NCBI GenBank assembly: GCA_002751075.1
Contig: NAOQ01000024.1
Location: forward strand, 112,549 to 175,843
Length of the DNA stretch: 63,295 nt
From: Ichthyophonus hoferi
Lineage: Eukaryota > Opisthokonta > Ichthyosporea > Ichthyophonida > Ichthyophonidae
Reading direction: 5' to 3'
The stretch's first letter is position 1; every line of letters begins with the position of its first letter. Below are positions 1 through 13,050 of the stretch, one piece after another. A program made the position numbers and the translations under genes. The notes below the pieces were generated by a model. The model searched no databases, was not told the origin of the DNA, and saw only the letters and a program-made list of their open reading frames with translations.

Positions 1-1658
1 AGATAATGTTACTATATCTTTGCATATCGTAATTTTTGGCTATCTAAAATTACAAATATAATGGTAAATTCTGCTTAGCCAAAAGCATAAATAAAGATAT
101 ATTTCTTATTACCCCTAGAAATCGGGTGTGTTTGTATTACCTAAATACATTTTATAGCACAAACTTCATACGAAACACAGTAGCCTTATACGGACACTTT
201 TATGCAAGTTGTAATAATCTATTATACCTCTATATTCATCTTAAGCAAACTTGGCCAGAAAATATTTGAGTCCTTTAAAGCTATAATCAACCTAAGTACT
301 TAGAGTGTAAATATAACAAGTATAAAAAAAAGCTGCTTAGGCATTTAACTTACTATATCCAGATTGGACCTGGTTCAAAAAACATGTCTATGAAGGAATG
401 ATTGATTACGATATTTTCTTTGTGTTTATTAGTTCATCTATTTTTTTGTGTGCAAAGGAAACTTCAATTGAAAGAGGGAATGTAACACAATAGAGCATCA
501 TACTACCATGCACAATAAATCTATACTAATGAACTCTTAAGTAACCTTTGTGGAAAAGGTATCATAGATTTTAGAAAAAATATCTTTAAATATCGTTGCA
601 ACTATCAAAGTGATAAATGTAAAATGTATAATATATCACATTGTTTAAAACTACGCTAAAGGCATATCAGTTGTAACCTTGTAATGTCTCAATGTATTTG
701 ATGCCAGTTGTATATAAGCTATTTATTATTTTAAAAATCATTATGGATCACTACTTTCAAACCCATTATGACTTTTAGTTACTTTTTGAGCATTTTATTT
801 TATTTAATACACACTGTCTATGGAAGGAGATTCGAGTAATACACATCATGCTTGTTAATAAAAAAAAATAAAAAATCCATGATAGATTTATTTACCTGTA
901 ATTAAATTAATTATCTTTCGATAACAAATAGTACGCAACATCATGTCAATATTGAAATCTATCCAGGCCCTATGACCGAGCGACCCGTGCATGTTTGTGG
1001 GATAGGATTAGTGATTATGGTGTAGTATAAAATATAGAGTTCGTTCATAGAAACGTAAGGACTCAATGTATTGTCTGGGTACCCAGAGGTATCAGTACTA
1101 GCATTAAGCTATCACCATTTGGTTTAGCAATAGATGATCTCATGAAACTAGATTACTCTGATACAAAATCACAACGAGCAATAGAAAGAAAGGCTTACAC
1201 AAGTAGTGTCAATTTATCAGATTTCATTACTTAATTAATGATTACTAATAATAATGAATGGGTTCCAAAAAAAAAATCGATTCGTTCCAGGATCATGACT
1301 AAAGTTATCCCTTTACATAACATTATGATGAAGTTGGCTCAGAGTAGTAGTTAAACTTATCACATTTAGTAAAATAAAATATAATAAAATAATTATTAAT
1401 AACAATTATATACAATTGATCTAAGTAGAATAAATGAAAAAAGGCCATGCATATAAATCCTCCATTTGGGACAAACAAAGTATATAATGAATATATTGCA
1501 CACGTATGAAGGACATACAGGGTAAACATCAAGTGAGCCTATATGCATGAACGTACGTGAGTTAGCTAAGTGAGTGTAAATTCATGTTTCATTTACACGT
1601 TCATATATAGAGGAAAAAATGTGCAAACGTGTAGTAAACTACAAGATAGGCTCCTTGA
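1..1658. other. AT-rich intergenic DNA left of Apollo
   Basis: This stretch is very AT-rich and low in complexity. The only coding-like patch is on the + strand at about 1087-1234, where one frame stays open for about 50 codons with a protein-like composition before a TAA. I recognise no family in it and found no convincing partner exon. The 3' UTR of the Apollo gene (minus strand) probably runs into the right part of this stretch. Confidence 0.6.
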
Positions 1659-4600
1659 TTAGTTCGGGCATATCCTCTTGTGTAACTTCAGCATATGTTT
1701 TAGCAAGGTAAAATCCTCTCCATAGACATTCATTCGGTTTTCTTTTCTCTTTTCCCCCTGTGACTCTTCCTTTGATAGTAAGGATTGTTCCTGAGACGCA
1801 GAACTGCATGTCATGACTTCTTTCTTATGCCTAATTTTCTGCGAATTTATGGCTTGGTTTACCCTGGATTTTAATATATTTACTTGGTGAGATTTAAGAG
1901 ATTGTGGCTGGTGATTACTATTACAGTGCAGCTGTGACTCCATTGGCGTTGATTTTTTGGTCTTAGGTGATGGTATATTGTTGATTGTAGAAGATGCAGG
2001 TATTGAGCAGTTCTCTTTAATCGTGTCTTTGGGATGGCACAATGAGCACTCAACACTATCGGTCAAGGGGTGGTGAGGCGATTGCATAACATCCAACTCC
2101 TTTGCCGGGCAAGGCTTACCTCCCATGGTGAGTGGGTCAAAGAGAGGGATGGCTGGAGGCTGTGTGAGTGCGTGAGCGGGTATAGCATTTGTACCAATTA
2201 TTTGCTGTTCTGTAGTTAACGTGGCTGGGAGAACAGGTTGTCGTGCATGATTTGTTGCTACAGCATCTGCAGGAGACCTGGGCTGTATGAAGGCAGGCAC
2301 CTGTCTGGTGGCAGGTGCTTTGGGTGTAGGGATACGCGGAACAGTGATGGGGTCGGCTTTGATAGAAATTACAGGCTCCGTCATACTCATAACTGGCGTA
2401 AGATTAGCTACACCGTTGCATTTGTTGGGAGACAACCTGGGATCCACATTTACCTTCGTATTATTGTTAGAGTTTTTGTTGGTAGGGCTACAGTTGTTTA
2501 TATACGTGTCAAGCATAGGTGCCTCTATAGAGGAGGGAAGGTATAGAGTGTAGGACGTTTCTGGGCATACACCGACTTGGTCTGTAGTCAAATATCAATG
2601 AGTTATAAGAGATGATTGACATCAGCGACAGGGTACACGGAAGATATGGATAAAATGTGTAAGTAAACAAAAGAGGATCCAATTAAATTGGAGAGAGAGA
2701 ACTACGTTATATATGGAAACGTGTGTAGGCATATGCATGGCAGTAGCCTGAACGCGGTAAGAAAGATAACTTAAACCTCTAAAAGATAATGAATTACATG
2801 GCAGAATAGTGGATAAGCTGTTAAAATGCTTATAAACTTTGTAGACCTTATTGAGAGCGACCAGCTATTATATGAACTATATGTAAGAGAAAGAAAGAAA
2901 TATATGTAAGAGAAATAATCTTTCTCACTCCCACCAGTCTCCGCAATAACACTACTTCATTTACGTTAATACGGTTCGATAAACCAAGCCCTAGCCAATC
3001 TCCATATCTAAAGGTTAGGAATAAAAATACACAGATATAGGCAGTGCCACTGGAACATATGACTGGCAAGCATTATGACAATGGAGGAGAAATGTGTCAA
3101 ATATCAATTCAATCTCTATAGCTAATTGTATTACAAATTAGGTATAGCCTCAAAAGGTATAGCGGCAAAATGAAGGTTAAACAATAAAAAGCTATAATAA
3201 AAAAGAATATGAAGGTACATGAATAAAGAAACAACTATATAGGCCTATATAGATAGGAAAACAGGATAAGGAATATCTCAAAAGGCAGTATGAGAGCATA
3301 AAAGCGTTGACAGAATAATTTAAATGCATAGGTATAAAGAGAAATAGTCGAGGAAACCAATCCGATTGAAGAAACAAAAACATAGCAATACACATACTAA
3401 CCCTAGCTAGCATACCTGCAAAAGGCTTATGGGCTCTCATCTTGGCCACGTTATTATCAAACCGTAATTCATCGCACAGACTTTCATCATCTATCTCATC
3501 CTTGTCAACATCCTCTTGGGGCTGATTCTCAACAGGGGGGGTAGGCTGGTCTTGGCTGGTCTGCACTGCTGTAACTATGGATGATGCAGATGTGGGGCTA
3601 CTTTGGGATGTAGATAATAACTGTACCTGAGGACAGCGGGATTCCGGTGATCTCGACTGAGATTGTGATGCAACGTCAGGTACTGTGGTAGTTTCCTTTA
3701 ACACATTATCCACATAGCTTAGGGGTTTTGGCTGCATATACCTGTGTGATGGGCATCAATGTAAGAGAAAGGTCCGCTAGAGGCTAATACCTCGAAGAGG
3801 AAGAGAGTGGGGGACATTATAATAACGGAAAATATCAATGATAAATTAAAAATGTCTGTTAGGAAATATCTCTTTGCAACTAGACAGTCAATATACGGAA
3901 AGATATACCATACCTAGTGAAAGGAAAAGGACTGGCTAATTGTTGACGTTTATCACGGGTAGACTGATTAGAAACAGCAAAAGGCCCATTGCTAGGTATA
4001 AGGCTAAGAAGATGTTGGGCGTTAAGCCAGGTGGAAAGGCCACGCTGTTGCATAAAATGTCTCACCGAGGGGGGGATAACAAGAGATCTCTGGATATTGG
4101 CATGGAGGTTAGTATTGTGATGGATAAAATATAGCCAACATCATATACAGGCCTAAAGTATATTCTAAGTATGGTACACCCAGATGAGATTGCTATTCTA
4201 TCTACGTTATCGTGTATATAATTACGTTGATATATATTCATAATTATATGTTTTATAGGCCCAATGGGAACAGGATATTAAACCAACATAACTCCATCAT
4301 GCTCATCCGCTTCATCGTTTTTTCTTTCAAATACTTTCAACAATATGTCCTTCAACACTCCGACCTTGAAACTAACTGCCAAGTTTATTGATGTATGTTT
4401 AATTATATGGACGACTAGGTAAACACGCACATTAATATATGTAGTGACGGCTTACCCATCATAACTATTGTGGTCCTCAAAAAATAACATAATTTCATGT
4501 GAGAATTCCTTTAAAGATCATCATAATAACATAACTAATTTACATATATTACAGGGTCAAGAAAAGATAAGAAAATAATGTTTTACCTTTTTTGGAGTTG

Positions 4601-5920
4601 GGACCAACTCTGGCAGCCAATGAGATGGAGATAAGTGAGGATCTGTCCGTAGAGGGGTCACAGCGCCAGGATGAATACAACGTAGGAAGGCGGACAACTC
4701 ACAATAGGAGGAATGAAGAGAGTATGGCACCACCTACCACAACCTCATGCAGCGTCAATACTACCATGTCTAGCTATGTGACAGGAATCTAAATTATTCT
4801 AGACATATAATTAATTGCAATTAAGGCAAAAGGATATCTGATTTAAGATTAGGATACTGAATGCTCAAGAGAGAAAAACCAAGACATAGGACTATGTAAA
4901 CTATAGTTGGAGTGCTGAAGAGTTAAGCTTTATATTGAGAAATAAAGTACTTAAAGATTTCCTAGTCTATAGGTCAGTTAGTGAACTTCACGTACAAATG
5001 GGGTGGTCCCAGTCTCAGTGCGATCTGTATTGTTAGTCCAGTCCGCCCGCCACAGAGGATGGTAGCCGGTGGGCACAATGCCTATGGTGGGTGTATGATG
5101 GTTACACTCAGCCAGGCTGCAGGGGAGACAACGTTTTTAATATGTTGAAGTAACCAATAGGAGGAAAAGTATATAACGAAAAAATCCCAATCATTTTGTA
5201 GACTTGAAAGTTCAATGCTGAGTATTAATTAATATCCAAATGGCATTTAATATTAGGTAATATAATATAATACAATATAACACAATATAATATAATAACC
5301 AATTTGCTTAGACAGCTAGCAATAAATGTCTTGATATTATATATATGATAAAATCCAAAAGCACAACACAATTTAATGGAAATATACCCTGGCTGTACAC
5401 CTAGGAGGATTGGTGTACTAACACAACCAAAAACCCATAGAAAAATACAAAATCTATATTATAATCGTTAAGGAACTGGTCAAGTAAGTATCCAAATAAG
5501 CATTCGGGTAGTTACGAATCGAGCAACACGCCTCCTAAACCAGGGTCTCTTTCCTACAGTTGATACACAACTTTCCACTTTCCTAATCAAATTTAGCACC
5601 ACTTTGTCTTCAGTTTTACAGGACTATACTAGATATATACAAGTAAGGATATAATATGTCCTCAAATATACATACATGCCACAAATGCATTTCAAATGAG
5701 TGAGAAACAGAGAAAAATGTTAGTTACTAGGATGAGTTGACAGCGTGCTTGGCAACTACACGGACAAAGCCATCCTCTGGATTGGTGGAGAAGACAGGGG
5801 GCAGATCCAGAAGGGAGAGGCGGGCCAATCGATCGCTATCTACTGTGATCTGTCATTGGTTATTATAAGTCTCCTAATAGGCCAATTAAATTAATTGCAT
5901 TGATACAATTGATAGATAAA

Positions 5921-5960
<40 letters not shown>

Positions 5961-8761
5961 AATGACTAAACATAGAAAATGGTGGGGAAAAGCTGCAAAC
6001 CAATCGCTATCCTTTATTAATATCCATATATGTAAATCGTAAACAGATTTTGATAGACTAAATAGGCCATATAAGGTTGGTAACCCAATATAGCATAGTA
6101 ACTATGCAACAATAACCTGTAGAAATATGATACAGGAAGAGAGTAAAGAGTGTGATAGTGGTCAGGGATATGGCAAAAAAAAATAGGAAAATGAGTTATA
6201 AGCCGGCCTGGCATATATAAAGATATGTGCGAGGGCACCACTATGTGCATGCATTGAAGTCGCAAGTAGGTATAATTACTTATACAAATATGCTAATCAC
6301 AACAGAGTCCCTATAGGCACACACCATTGTCTGGAGAATGGTAGACAAGAAAACCAACAGAGATTCCTTCCCCAAGGAATCCAGGCCTAAGACGACATGG
6401 TGGTCAGGGTGACGTAGTATAATGTCTAGAATGGTCTGTTGAGCCTCCTCCTGGGACATAGAGAAAGATGTATGCGGGTGTTCGTTAGCTAATCAATGTA
6501 TAATGATAGAATAGAGAAAGCAGTGAAATACAGGGGTAAATGATTGACCATCAAATATTATGTATTGCAATAATAGAAATGATATGTCAGGAATATAATA
6601 TGAATATGAACAAACAGGAGATAGAGGTACCTATATGGCTATATACTATATAAAAACCCTTACAATAGCCATGGTATTTCAACACCATATGGCTACCATT
6701 AGAGTAGGGGAGACTATAGGAACCTACCTGGGTAGGTAGGACATGGGCAGGGTTACAGTAGGTATTATCCAGGTAGACATGGTCAATAGTCAGGCTATGA
6801 ATCGGTGAATGCTTCAACATGTCCACGTGGTATCTGGTCCCACTTCAGTGTTAGATATTTGTATTGTCAACCAACGGTTAAGAAATATTTAACCAAAATC
6901 AATGAAATGGCTAACTATAGGGCCAATGATAGTCTCAAGTGTACCCTACCCTTCCTGGGAATATAATGTTACTGATAGTATTTCTAATTACATACTTGGC
7001 TTCCCTCCTGTGGTAATGGCTCTGTATTATATGGTCAGCCATAATACTATAAAAAATTATTTTCACTATAGTAATCAATGTTTTAATCAACCGTGCTTTA
7101 AATTCAAATAGAAACTGTATTGTATGATTAATATTGCATTGCAAATAGCCAGACCATATCATATCATTGTAAATTGAACAATATACTTAAAAAAAAAAAC
7201 AATAGGCACGTGTATGGAAAACATATATAGGAATACCAAGTGATAGCATGATAACGTCACAATGACGTACAAACCATAACACGTCACACAGTTTCTATGT
7301 CTTCTATACTATTCAACATAACGTGCATTTAAGGCAGTCAAAGGTAGGGTGAGGATGAAGTTAAATATCATTCATGGTTAATAACGCTATTGGTTCAACG
7401 AACCTTATCAAAAAAGGAAACATCAATTATCTCATTGGATGTAAGTAGATAAGTATGGCATCATGCTTCTTTTCAATAACACCAGGGAGGAGGGGCTTTA
7501 CCTAAAGTCCCCTGTGCACAGTATGTTACCAAAATAGCCTTGGAAAAGAAACATTACAGACCCAGGGCAGTGGTTGGCATCAAGCAGCTGGTAAGGTATA
7601 AAGTATAAGGTTATAAGATGCCTCCAATATATGTATATACGTATGCATGCATGCATGCATGTATGTATATAAGTATGTATATAATTATAAATATTTATTT
7701 CTACAGTAGACATAGTTCTTAGAGGAAGGTAAGGAAGGCCTACTCCCCCATAGGGTGTAACTATTTATAAGGGAAGTGGGACAAGCTATTGTACGGTATA
7801 GTGTATGACTAAAAGGTAGAAGAGTGTACAGGGCATGCTCTACTTGCCGTCACTGTCATGGTCTCTTCTCTACTGTCATCCAGCCCAATGATGTGTGCGT
7901 CACCAACTGATAGTCCTGTCTAATCAACAGTAACCAATAGGTGAGCGAGCTATAATGACTGTGAACATTTGGTATATTTCAAGCAGTGGACAAGAAGGTA
8001 GGGAGGAGGGTAAAGAGGTATAAAATGAGTGATTGTATGTGTTGACTTGGATTATAACACCTACTAATACAGTAGAGTTAAGAAGATATGAAGAGAAAGC
8101 AACGGATAAAGATATATATAGAGAGGTAAATAACATAGACTAGCTTACCGCCAGATACGTTAAGAGATATGTAAGAAGAAAATATACCAAGGCAACCGTT
8201 GTAACCTACTAAGGAAATATAGGCTAAGATATACTATTGTAGGTGTCTATGCTCCACCAGGTGATGTTATATTAGGATCTCCATCAAGAACCACCAATCC
8301 CTTTATAGTTGCACAGTCAGTGCAATATGGTATTACAGTGGGTGTGGAATAGTGTTGGAGGCCATTTATACTTCATTACAAAAAGATAAGAGAGAGGAGA
8401 TAAAGAAAGGGATACAAAGAGACCATAGGGTAATAAGAGACACACCACTAGTCCAGATAAGGGACCTAAGGTTTGATTCAGAAGTACTTTGGTGAGCTCG
8501 GAGCAATAGATGGGCCCAAAATTCCATGATGGTGTCAAGCCCTGTAGATGGTCTACCTCTGATATTAGCTTTAGATACATTGCACCAAACTACAGGTAGG
8601 CTACGAATAACAAGGAAATATATAAAGGCAATGTGAGACAAGACTAGACTGCATACTCACTTACCAGCATGCATGTGAGTTAAAAAGTAAAGTCTTACAC
8701 CCGGTGTCTGTTGCCAATGATCAACAGCTATAGGAGTTCCCTCCACTACGACAGCTGCCAT
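1659..8761 (-). CDS. DCLRE1B: DCLRE1B / Apollo (SNM1B) 5' exonuclease
   Basis: Exons on the minus strand, 5' to 3': 8761-8665, 8552-8446, 7919-7848, 7587-7502, 6833-6728, 6450-6325, 5849-5728, 5116-4996, 4733-4587, 4089-3914, 3741-3416, 2581-1659. All phases agree, giving about 802 aa. Seen: metallo-beta-lactamase motif HMHADH (residues 29-34), [10 protein letters not shown] (93-102), CTGDFR (116-121), then beta-CASP segments [19 protein letters not shown] and [12 protein letters not shown] (about 281-292). The order and wording match animal Apollo, the shelterin-associated nuclease that trims leading-strand telomere ends in the nucleus. The Asp of the human YSDHSS motif is Leu here; Artemis has Phe at that position and the following His is kept, so activity is plausible. 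Human Apollo is 532 aa; here a Ser/Pro/Thr-rich tail of over 400 residues follows the core. Weakest step: the join 4587 to 4089; a possible extra exon near 4280-4380 does not fit the phase. Confidence 0.9.
5925..5958. repeat. (TA)n microsatellite in an Apollo intron
   Basis: A perfect AT dinucleotide run of about 34 bases lies in the intron between the sixth and seventh Apollo exons. Confidence 0.9.
7588..7847 (-). other. GC-AG intron 3 of Apollo
   Basis: The exon ends in the codons for ETMTVT and the intron begins GCAAGT instead of GT. It ends TACCAG just before the codons for LLDANHCPG. Both flanks match Apollo directly and the phase is 0 on both sides, so no nearby GT donor can replace it. 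GCAAGT is the usual form of the minor GC-AG intron class. Confidence 0.8.
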
Positions 8762-9200
8762 GGTATAAATATTTGTGTGTATCTAGACCTGAAAGAAATA
8801 GTTAATCCAATCGTTTAGCAAAGCATGAAGAGTTAATCAAATGATAACTTGCAAATATGGATATAAGGACATGAGACACAGAAATGAAATAAGGAAAGTC
8901 ACAAAGTAATACTATTAGATGGGGTTGTTGAAGGTGAAACTTCTGTTTCAAACTCGATTATAACTAATTTTAGGCTTAAATATGTTTACATCCCTGTGCT
9001 GTGCTTGTTAGATCTTTTGGCGAAGGCGAATAATACGGAAAAACTAGAGAAAAGAAAAGTATAAAATAAATAAAGACTGTATTAGTAAAGAAAAAGAGAG
9101 AAAGAAAAAAAGGAGAGAAGAGATGCATAGGAAAACGTACGGTGCTTTCCGACACACTATAACGAGGAAAAGTAAGCATAAGCAACTACTGGGTCTGTTT

Positions 9201-9350
9201 GATATGCATTTATTGATCGTGTTAGATAAATGTTTAATACCTTGAAACTACATAATAATTACATCAAAGTTTTAATGATATGCATTTATTGATCGTGTTA
9301 GATAATGTTTAATACCTTGAAACTACATAATAATTGTAGCAGTTTTAATG
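9201..9350. repeat. 76-bp tandem duplication
   Basis: The unit at 9201-9276 is repeated at 9277-9350 with very few differences. Both copies begin GATATGCATTTATTGATCGT and end near TTTTAAT. Such close identity suggests a recent duplication. No coding potential is seen. Confidence 0.9.
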
Positions 9351-10955
9351 TAAAACCAGGCTCCGGGCCCTGTCAAACAGGATTATCCCGCTGTTGACTA
9401 ATGATTAGTGCAAATTAACAAAATAGATTAGCTTATTAGTTTCTAACGGAAAACAACAGCTGCCACCAATTGTCTGTCAAAAATAATACCTTATCTATAG
9501 CTGGATTGTATATTAGTTTTATTTAACAAGCTAAATGTCTTCAGTTTTACTGATAGTCACAAGTTAAAAGGTAAGGTTGATTTAAGTACGGCATAAGTCG
9601 AGTTTTTTGAGAATACATAGTCGTACTAATTAATGTTAAATTTATCTCCAATACAGAAGAGAACTTGGATACTTTGACGTATATAACATAACTTAAATAT
9701 ATTGCTTGTATAACTAACTAGTCACAAATCACTACCATTATTCCTTTACATACAGTAGGTCTTCTAAATTCATTGCCTCAAAAACTCCAATAAATGTAGA
9801 TGAGATACATTTCTAAACTCTACGTTGTATTAATCTGTATAGTAGCAAAATAAACCTATGCCAGCTTTCCGGACATGATTTTTTTAGAGTTGTAAGCAAA
9901 TACTAGAACAGTGTTATATAAGCACTCAGAAATATTGGTTTATAATTTATACTGCGCAAGTAGAATGGACGTGTACTCCTTGAGAGTACCACTTTGTTTG
10001 GTGATCTGACGAAACGTCCTTACTTAGCTTCCGAATCTAGTGCGCTGTAGATCGACTTGTATTTAAGCGACAACTACTTGATCATGAAGTTTTATGATTG
10101 TTCCTGTCAAATATTAGCTAGCAGCCACTACCCTTGCAATATATTCATTTTTGTTCTAATTTGCCTTGAGGGAAGTTTCCAAAAAACCCGTTATATACTT
10201 GGTTTGCTGAATCACATCCTTCCGTCAAATTGAGCTTACATGTCCTGCCATGTGTCATATGCGAACTGATCTGGTTGCCATCCTGGAATCTACCGCTGTT
10301 CCGTTGGTACTGAGGCGTATAAATAGTGTCTCGCCGCTACCTCCTGTGGCGATGTTTCAATTAAATTTTATTTTGAGAAGTAGGCTCTGCGAGGATTGCC
10401 TGTAAACACATGGACACTTGCATTTTGTTCCAAATGCACTCTGCCCATTTAACGTAACTAATCCCATCGCTAATTCCAGTGAAAATCTCTTCCAGAGATA
10501 ATGAGGCGGTGTTACCGTTTTTATAACCCCTCCCCTAAAATGCAAAGTATTTGTTGTATCATTTCAGCCGTAAACACTGGCTGACTTACAGGAAATTGCG
10601 GTTGAAGGTCTATAGGTAAGACTATGGAACGGCAGCTGTTGTCCCTGGGCATGACAAGGGAATTACTGTTGTTGATCCTGGTTAGGACCATGTTTTCTCA
10701 AATTATTGTTCTGTCTCCCTTGACATGGTGCTAGGCGTGGGGGTTTCCTTTTGTTTATTGTTTACCGGGTTTCCTCCTGCAGTGGGAGCGCTTGTAGGTT
10801 GCTGGGCCCATAACCCTGTCGGAATCTTGTCTTCCAAAAGATTCGCTGACCTTATCAACTGATATTAAATGTCTATTGTTTTTGCCATCTGAAGATACAA
10901 CTGCCTTTGTTATTTTCTTTTTTGCCCACGGATCCTGACTATTTTATGTGAATAA

Positions 10956-11285
10956 ATGAATGATTTGTACAAAAGATCTTGTATCTTGGTGTATTTCTTT
11001 AGAGTTGGTTGTGTTAGCAACAAGAAGAGAGGCGTCAACTGCTACCATCAGCCGTATCGAGAGAACATCATCGATATTTTCCGCTACCAAGTTATAATCC
11101 GTGGGCAAGATAAAGAAACAAATGGTAGTATATCTTCATATGCTGAAGATGATCGACATCCAATGTCAATTGATAGTGTAAGCGAATCTTTTGAAAGCGA
11201 AGATTCCATTCATAACTGTATTATGCGTAGTATGTATTGTAATCAAATCACGAAGAGCTTGATGAAAACTAGGGCTTTTCATTGA
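10956..11285 (+). CDS. Unassigned open frame, 109 codons
   Basis: The frame runs from an ATG to a TGA. Its second half (residues about 55-90) is rich in Asp, Glu and Ser and looks protein-like, while the first part is less convincing. No upstream splice partner, family motif or signal is recognised. It may be a lone exon, a decayed gene piece or chance. Confidence 0.2.
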   Translation: MNDLYKRSCILVYFFRVGCVSNKKRGVNCYHQPYRENIIDIFRYQVIIRGQDKETNGSISSYAEDDRHPMSIDSVSESFESEDSIHNCIMRSMYCNQITKSLMKTRAFH

Positions 11286-13050
11286 TTGCCTATAGCCAGT
11301 CTTTGATGTAAAGTGACGTTTGGCCAATAAATATTTGGGTACTAACAATGACCTTCCATATATCTCTATTTGAGTAATTGGCTAAGAGAGTAAACCAATA
11401 GCATCAAGGATTCAATACATCAACCCATTAGGCCAAAATATTTTAAAAATATTATATTTGCGTGTGGGAGATACGACTGTAGGATTGCCAAAAAAGGAAG
11501 ACAACAAGGAATGAACAAAGAGCTTGCTGTAGTACTTAATAGTATAAAAGGCGGTGTCATGGCGAGAAATAAATACACTCTTAATGTAAGTGATGCCGGA
11601 ATAAGTGATTTGATAAGAACGCCTTTCAAGTTAAGATGTTAATATGCTAATCCCTGGATACCTACTCACTGGCCTAAATTTTTGACTTATTTTATATAAA
11701 ATATGTTTGACACAACTGCGTTCCTTTATTAAACTTTTTTACATGTGTAACTATTATTGGTATAGTTTAGAGAGAGCAAAAAGTCATTGGGTAAAGCTTG
11801 TTCAGTTATGGTAGTAAAAATCATCTCGATTATATGACTATGATTGGTTTATATAAAATAAACGGAGTAATCCCACGTCATTATAATATCCCGTTTTTTA
11901 TTCATCAATTTATTTAGCTCATAGCTTATTGTCTTTAAAAAATTACAATTATTTCGAAAGTATGATCATTTTTGTTTTTTATTTATTAAACGTACACACA
12001 TACTGTTCAATTTTTATATCCATTACTATAATATCAAGGCTCATGCACTGTACCAATCGTAGCAAATAATCAATGCTTAATTACAAGTAATTTCTACCAC
12101 TGCATGAAAATATGAACTTCATGATATTTATAGAAAAATATAAAAGTTGGAATCAAATAGAGGTAAAGCTGTACTATTAATTTTTATTGTTGTTGATTAT
12201 TGAAACTGTACGGTCATCTAGATCATTAAAATAAACCGAGTTGCCAAATACCACTGTGAAGATCTGATTGGAAAATAGATAGTGATAAGATCAGTGGTTA
12301 ATGCGAGGGCTGTAATGTTATCACTACAGCTGTTGATTAAAATATTTACCATCTTGAGTAGGGAGGAAAAAGTCGATTTAATCACCGATTAACACACGAT
12401 TTTGATTTTGGGTAGCAATTTTAAAATATCTTCTGAGCAATAGAATATTTAATAACGGCTTAAATATTTATAGTGAGCAATCGTTAGTAACCACTATTGC
12501 TGCCAAAGATTAAGAATTGTCAATAAAAACGCTAGATAGTCAAAGGGTACTATTTCTATGTAAGGGTTTCTCCAATTTTCTAGAAAGAAAGTAGTGTATA
12601 CTCAGTCTAATACACAATATATATGTATACAACTTATAATTTATGTTTAATAAGCCTGCAACAGCTAAAAGAGATATATATGCACCTTATTAATATTACA
12701 TGTTGCAGGTTGAGTAGGGAATATTTGAAAATCCTTATCAGAACCTAATCTTCTATTAATGAAAAATGGATTAGGGCTGTAAGATAGTTGAGAATAGATC
12801 AGATTAATAATAATTAAGACCTGTGAGCCCCATCATTGCTCTTCTCAGGTTTAGTGTTGTTTAACATCAATTGCTCGAAACAATAATCTCATTATTACAA
12901 GCTAGGCTTGATATTGCTAGATTATATATTGTACATATTATATTTATTGTATTATTCCATCCCTGACCTCTTGAAGATAGGGGTGTTTCCTAGAGGGAAG
13001 GTATATATTTATGTATAAACCCACAACCGCTCCCAGCTTCTGAGGAGAAA

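Larger units (their letters stand above)
8762..13050. other. Intergenic region between Apollo and golgin, divergent genes
   Basis: This 4.3-kb stretch separates two divergently transcribed genes and should hold both promoters. It is mostly AT-rich. About 9,960-10,960 is visibly less AT-rich, and a + strand frame at 10956-11285 stays open for 109 codons with an acidic, Ser-rich second half. I recognise neither. A short minus-strand frame at 10357-10545 is also unassigned. Just upstream of the golgin start is a TATA-like stretch near 13000-13015. Confidence 0.5.

Noticed and set aside
4278-4390. Possible extra Apollo exon encoding [17 protein letters not shown]
   Set aside because: It is protein-like, but its acceptor gives a phase that fits neither neighbour, and the flanking exons join directly in phase 0.
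8230-8300. Possible Apollo exon encoding [14 protein letters not shown]
   Set aside because: It runs into a TAG after 17 codons, and the neighbouring exons already join in phase with the spacing expected for Apollo.
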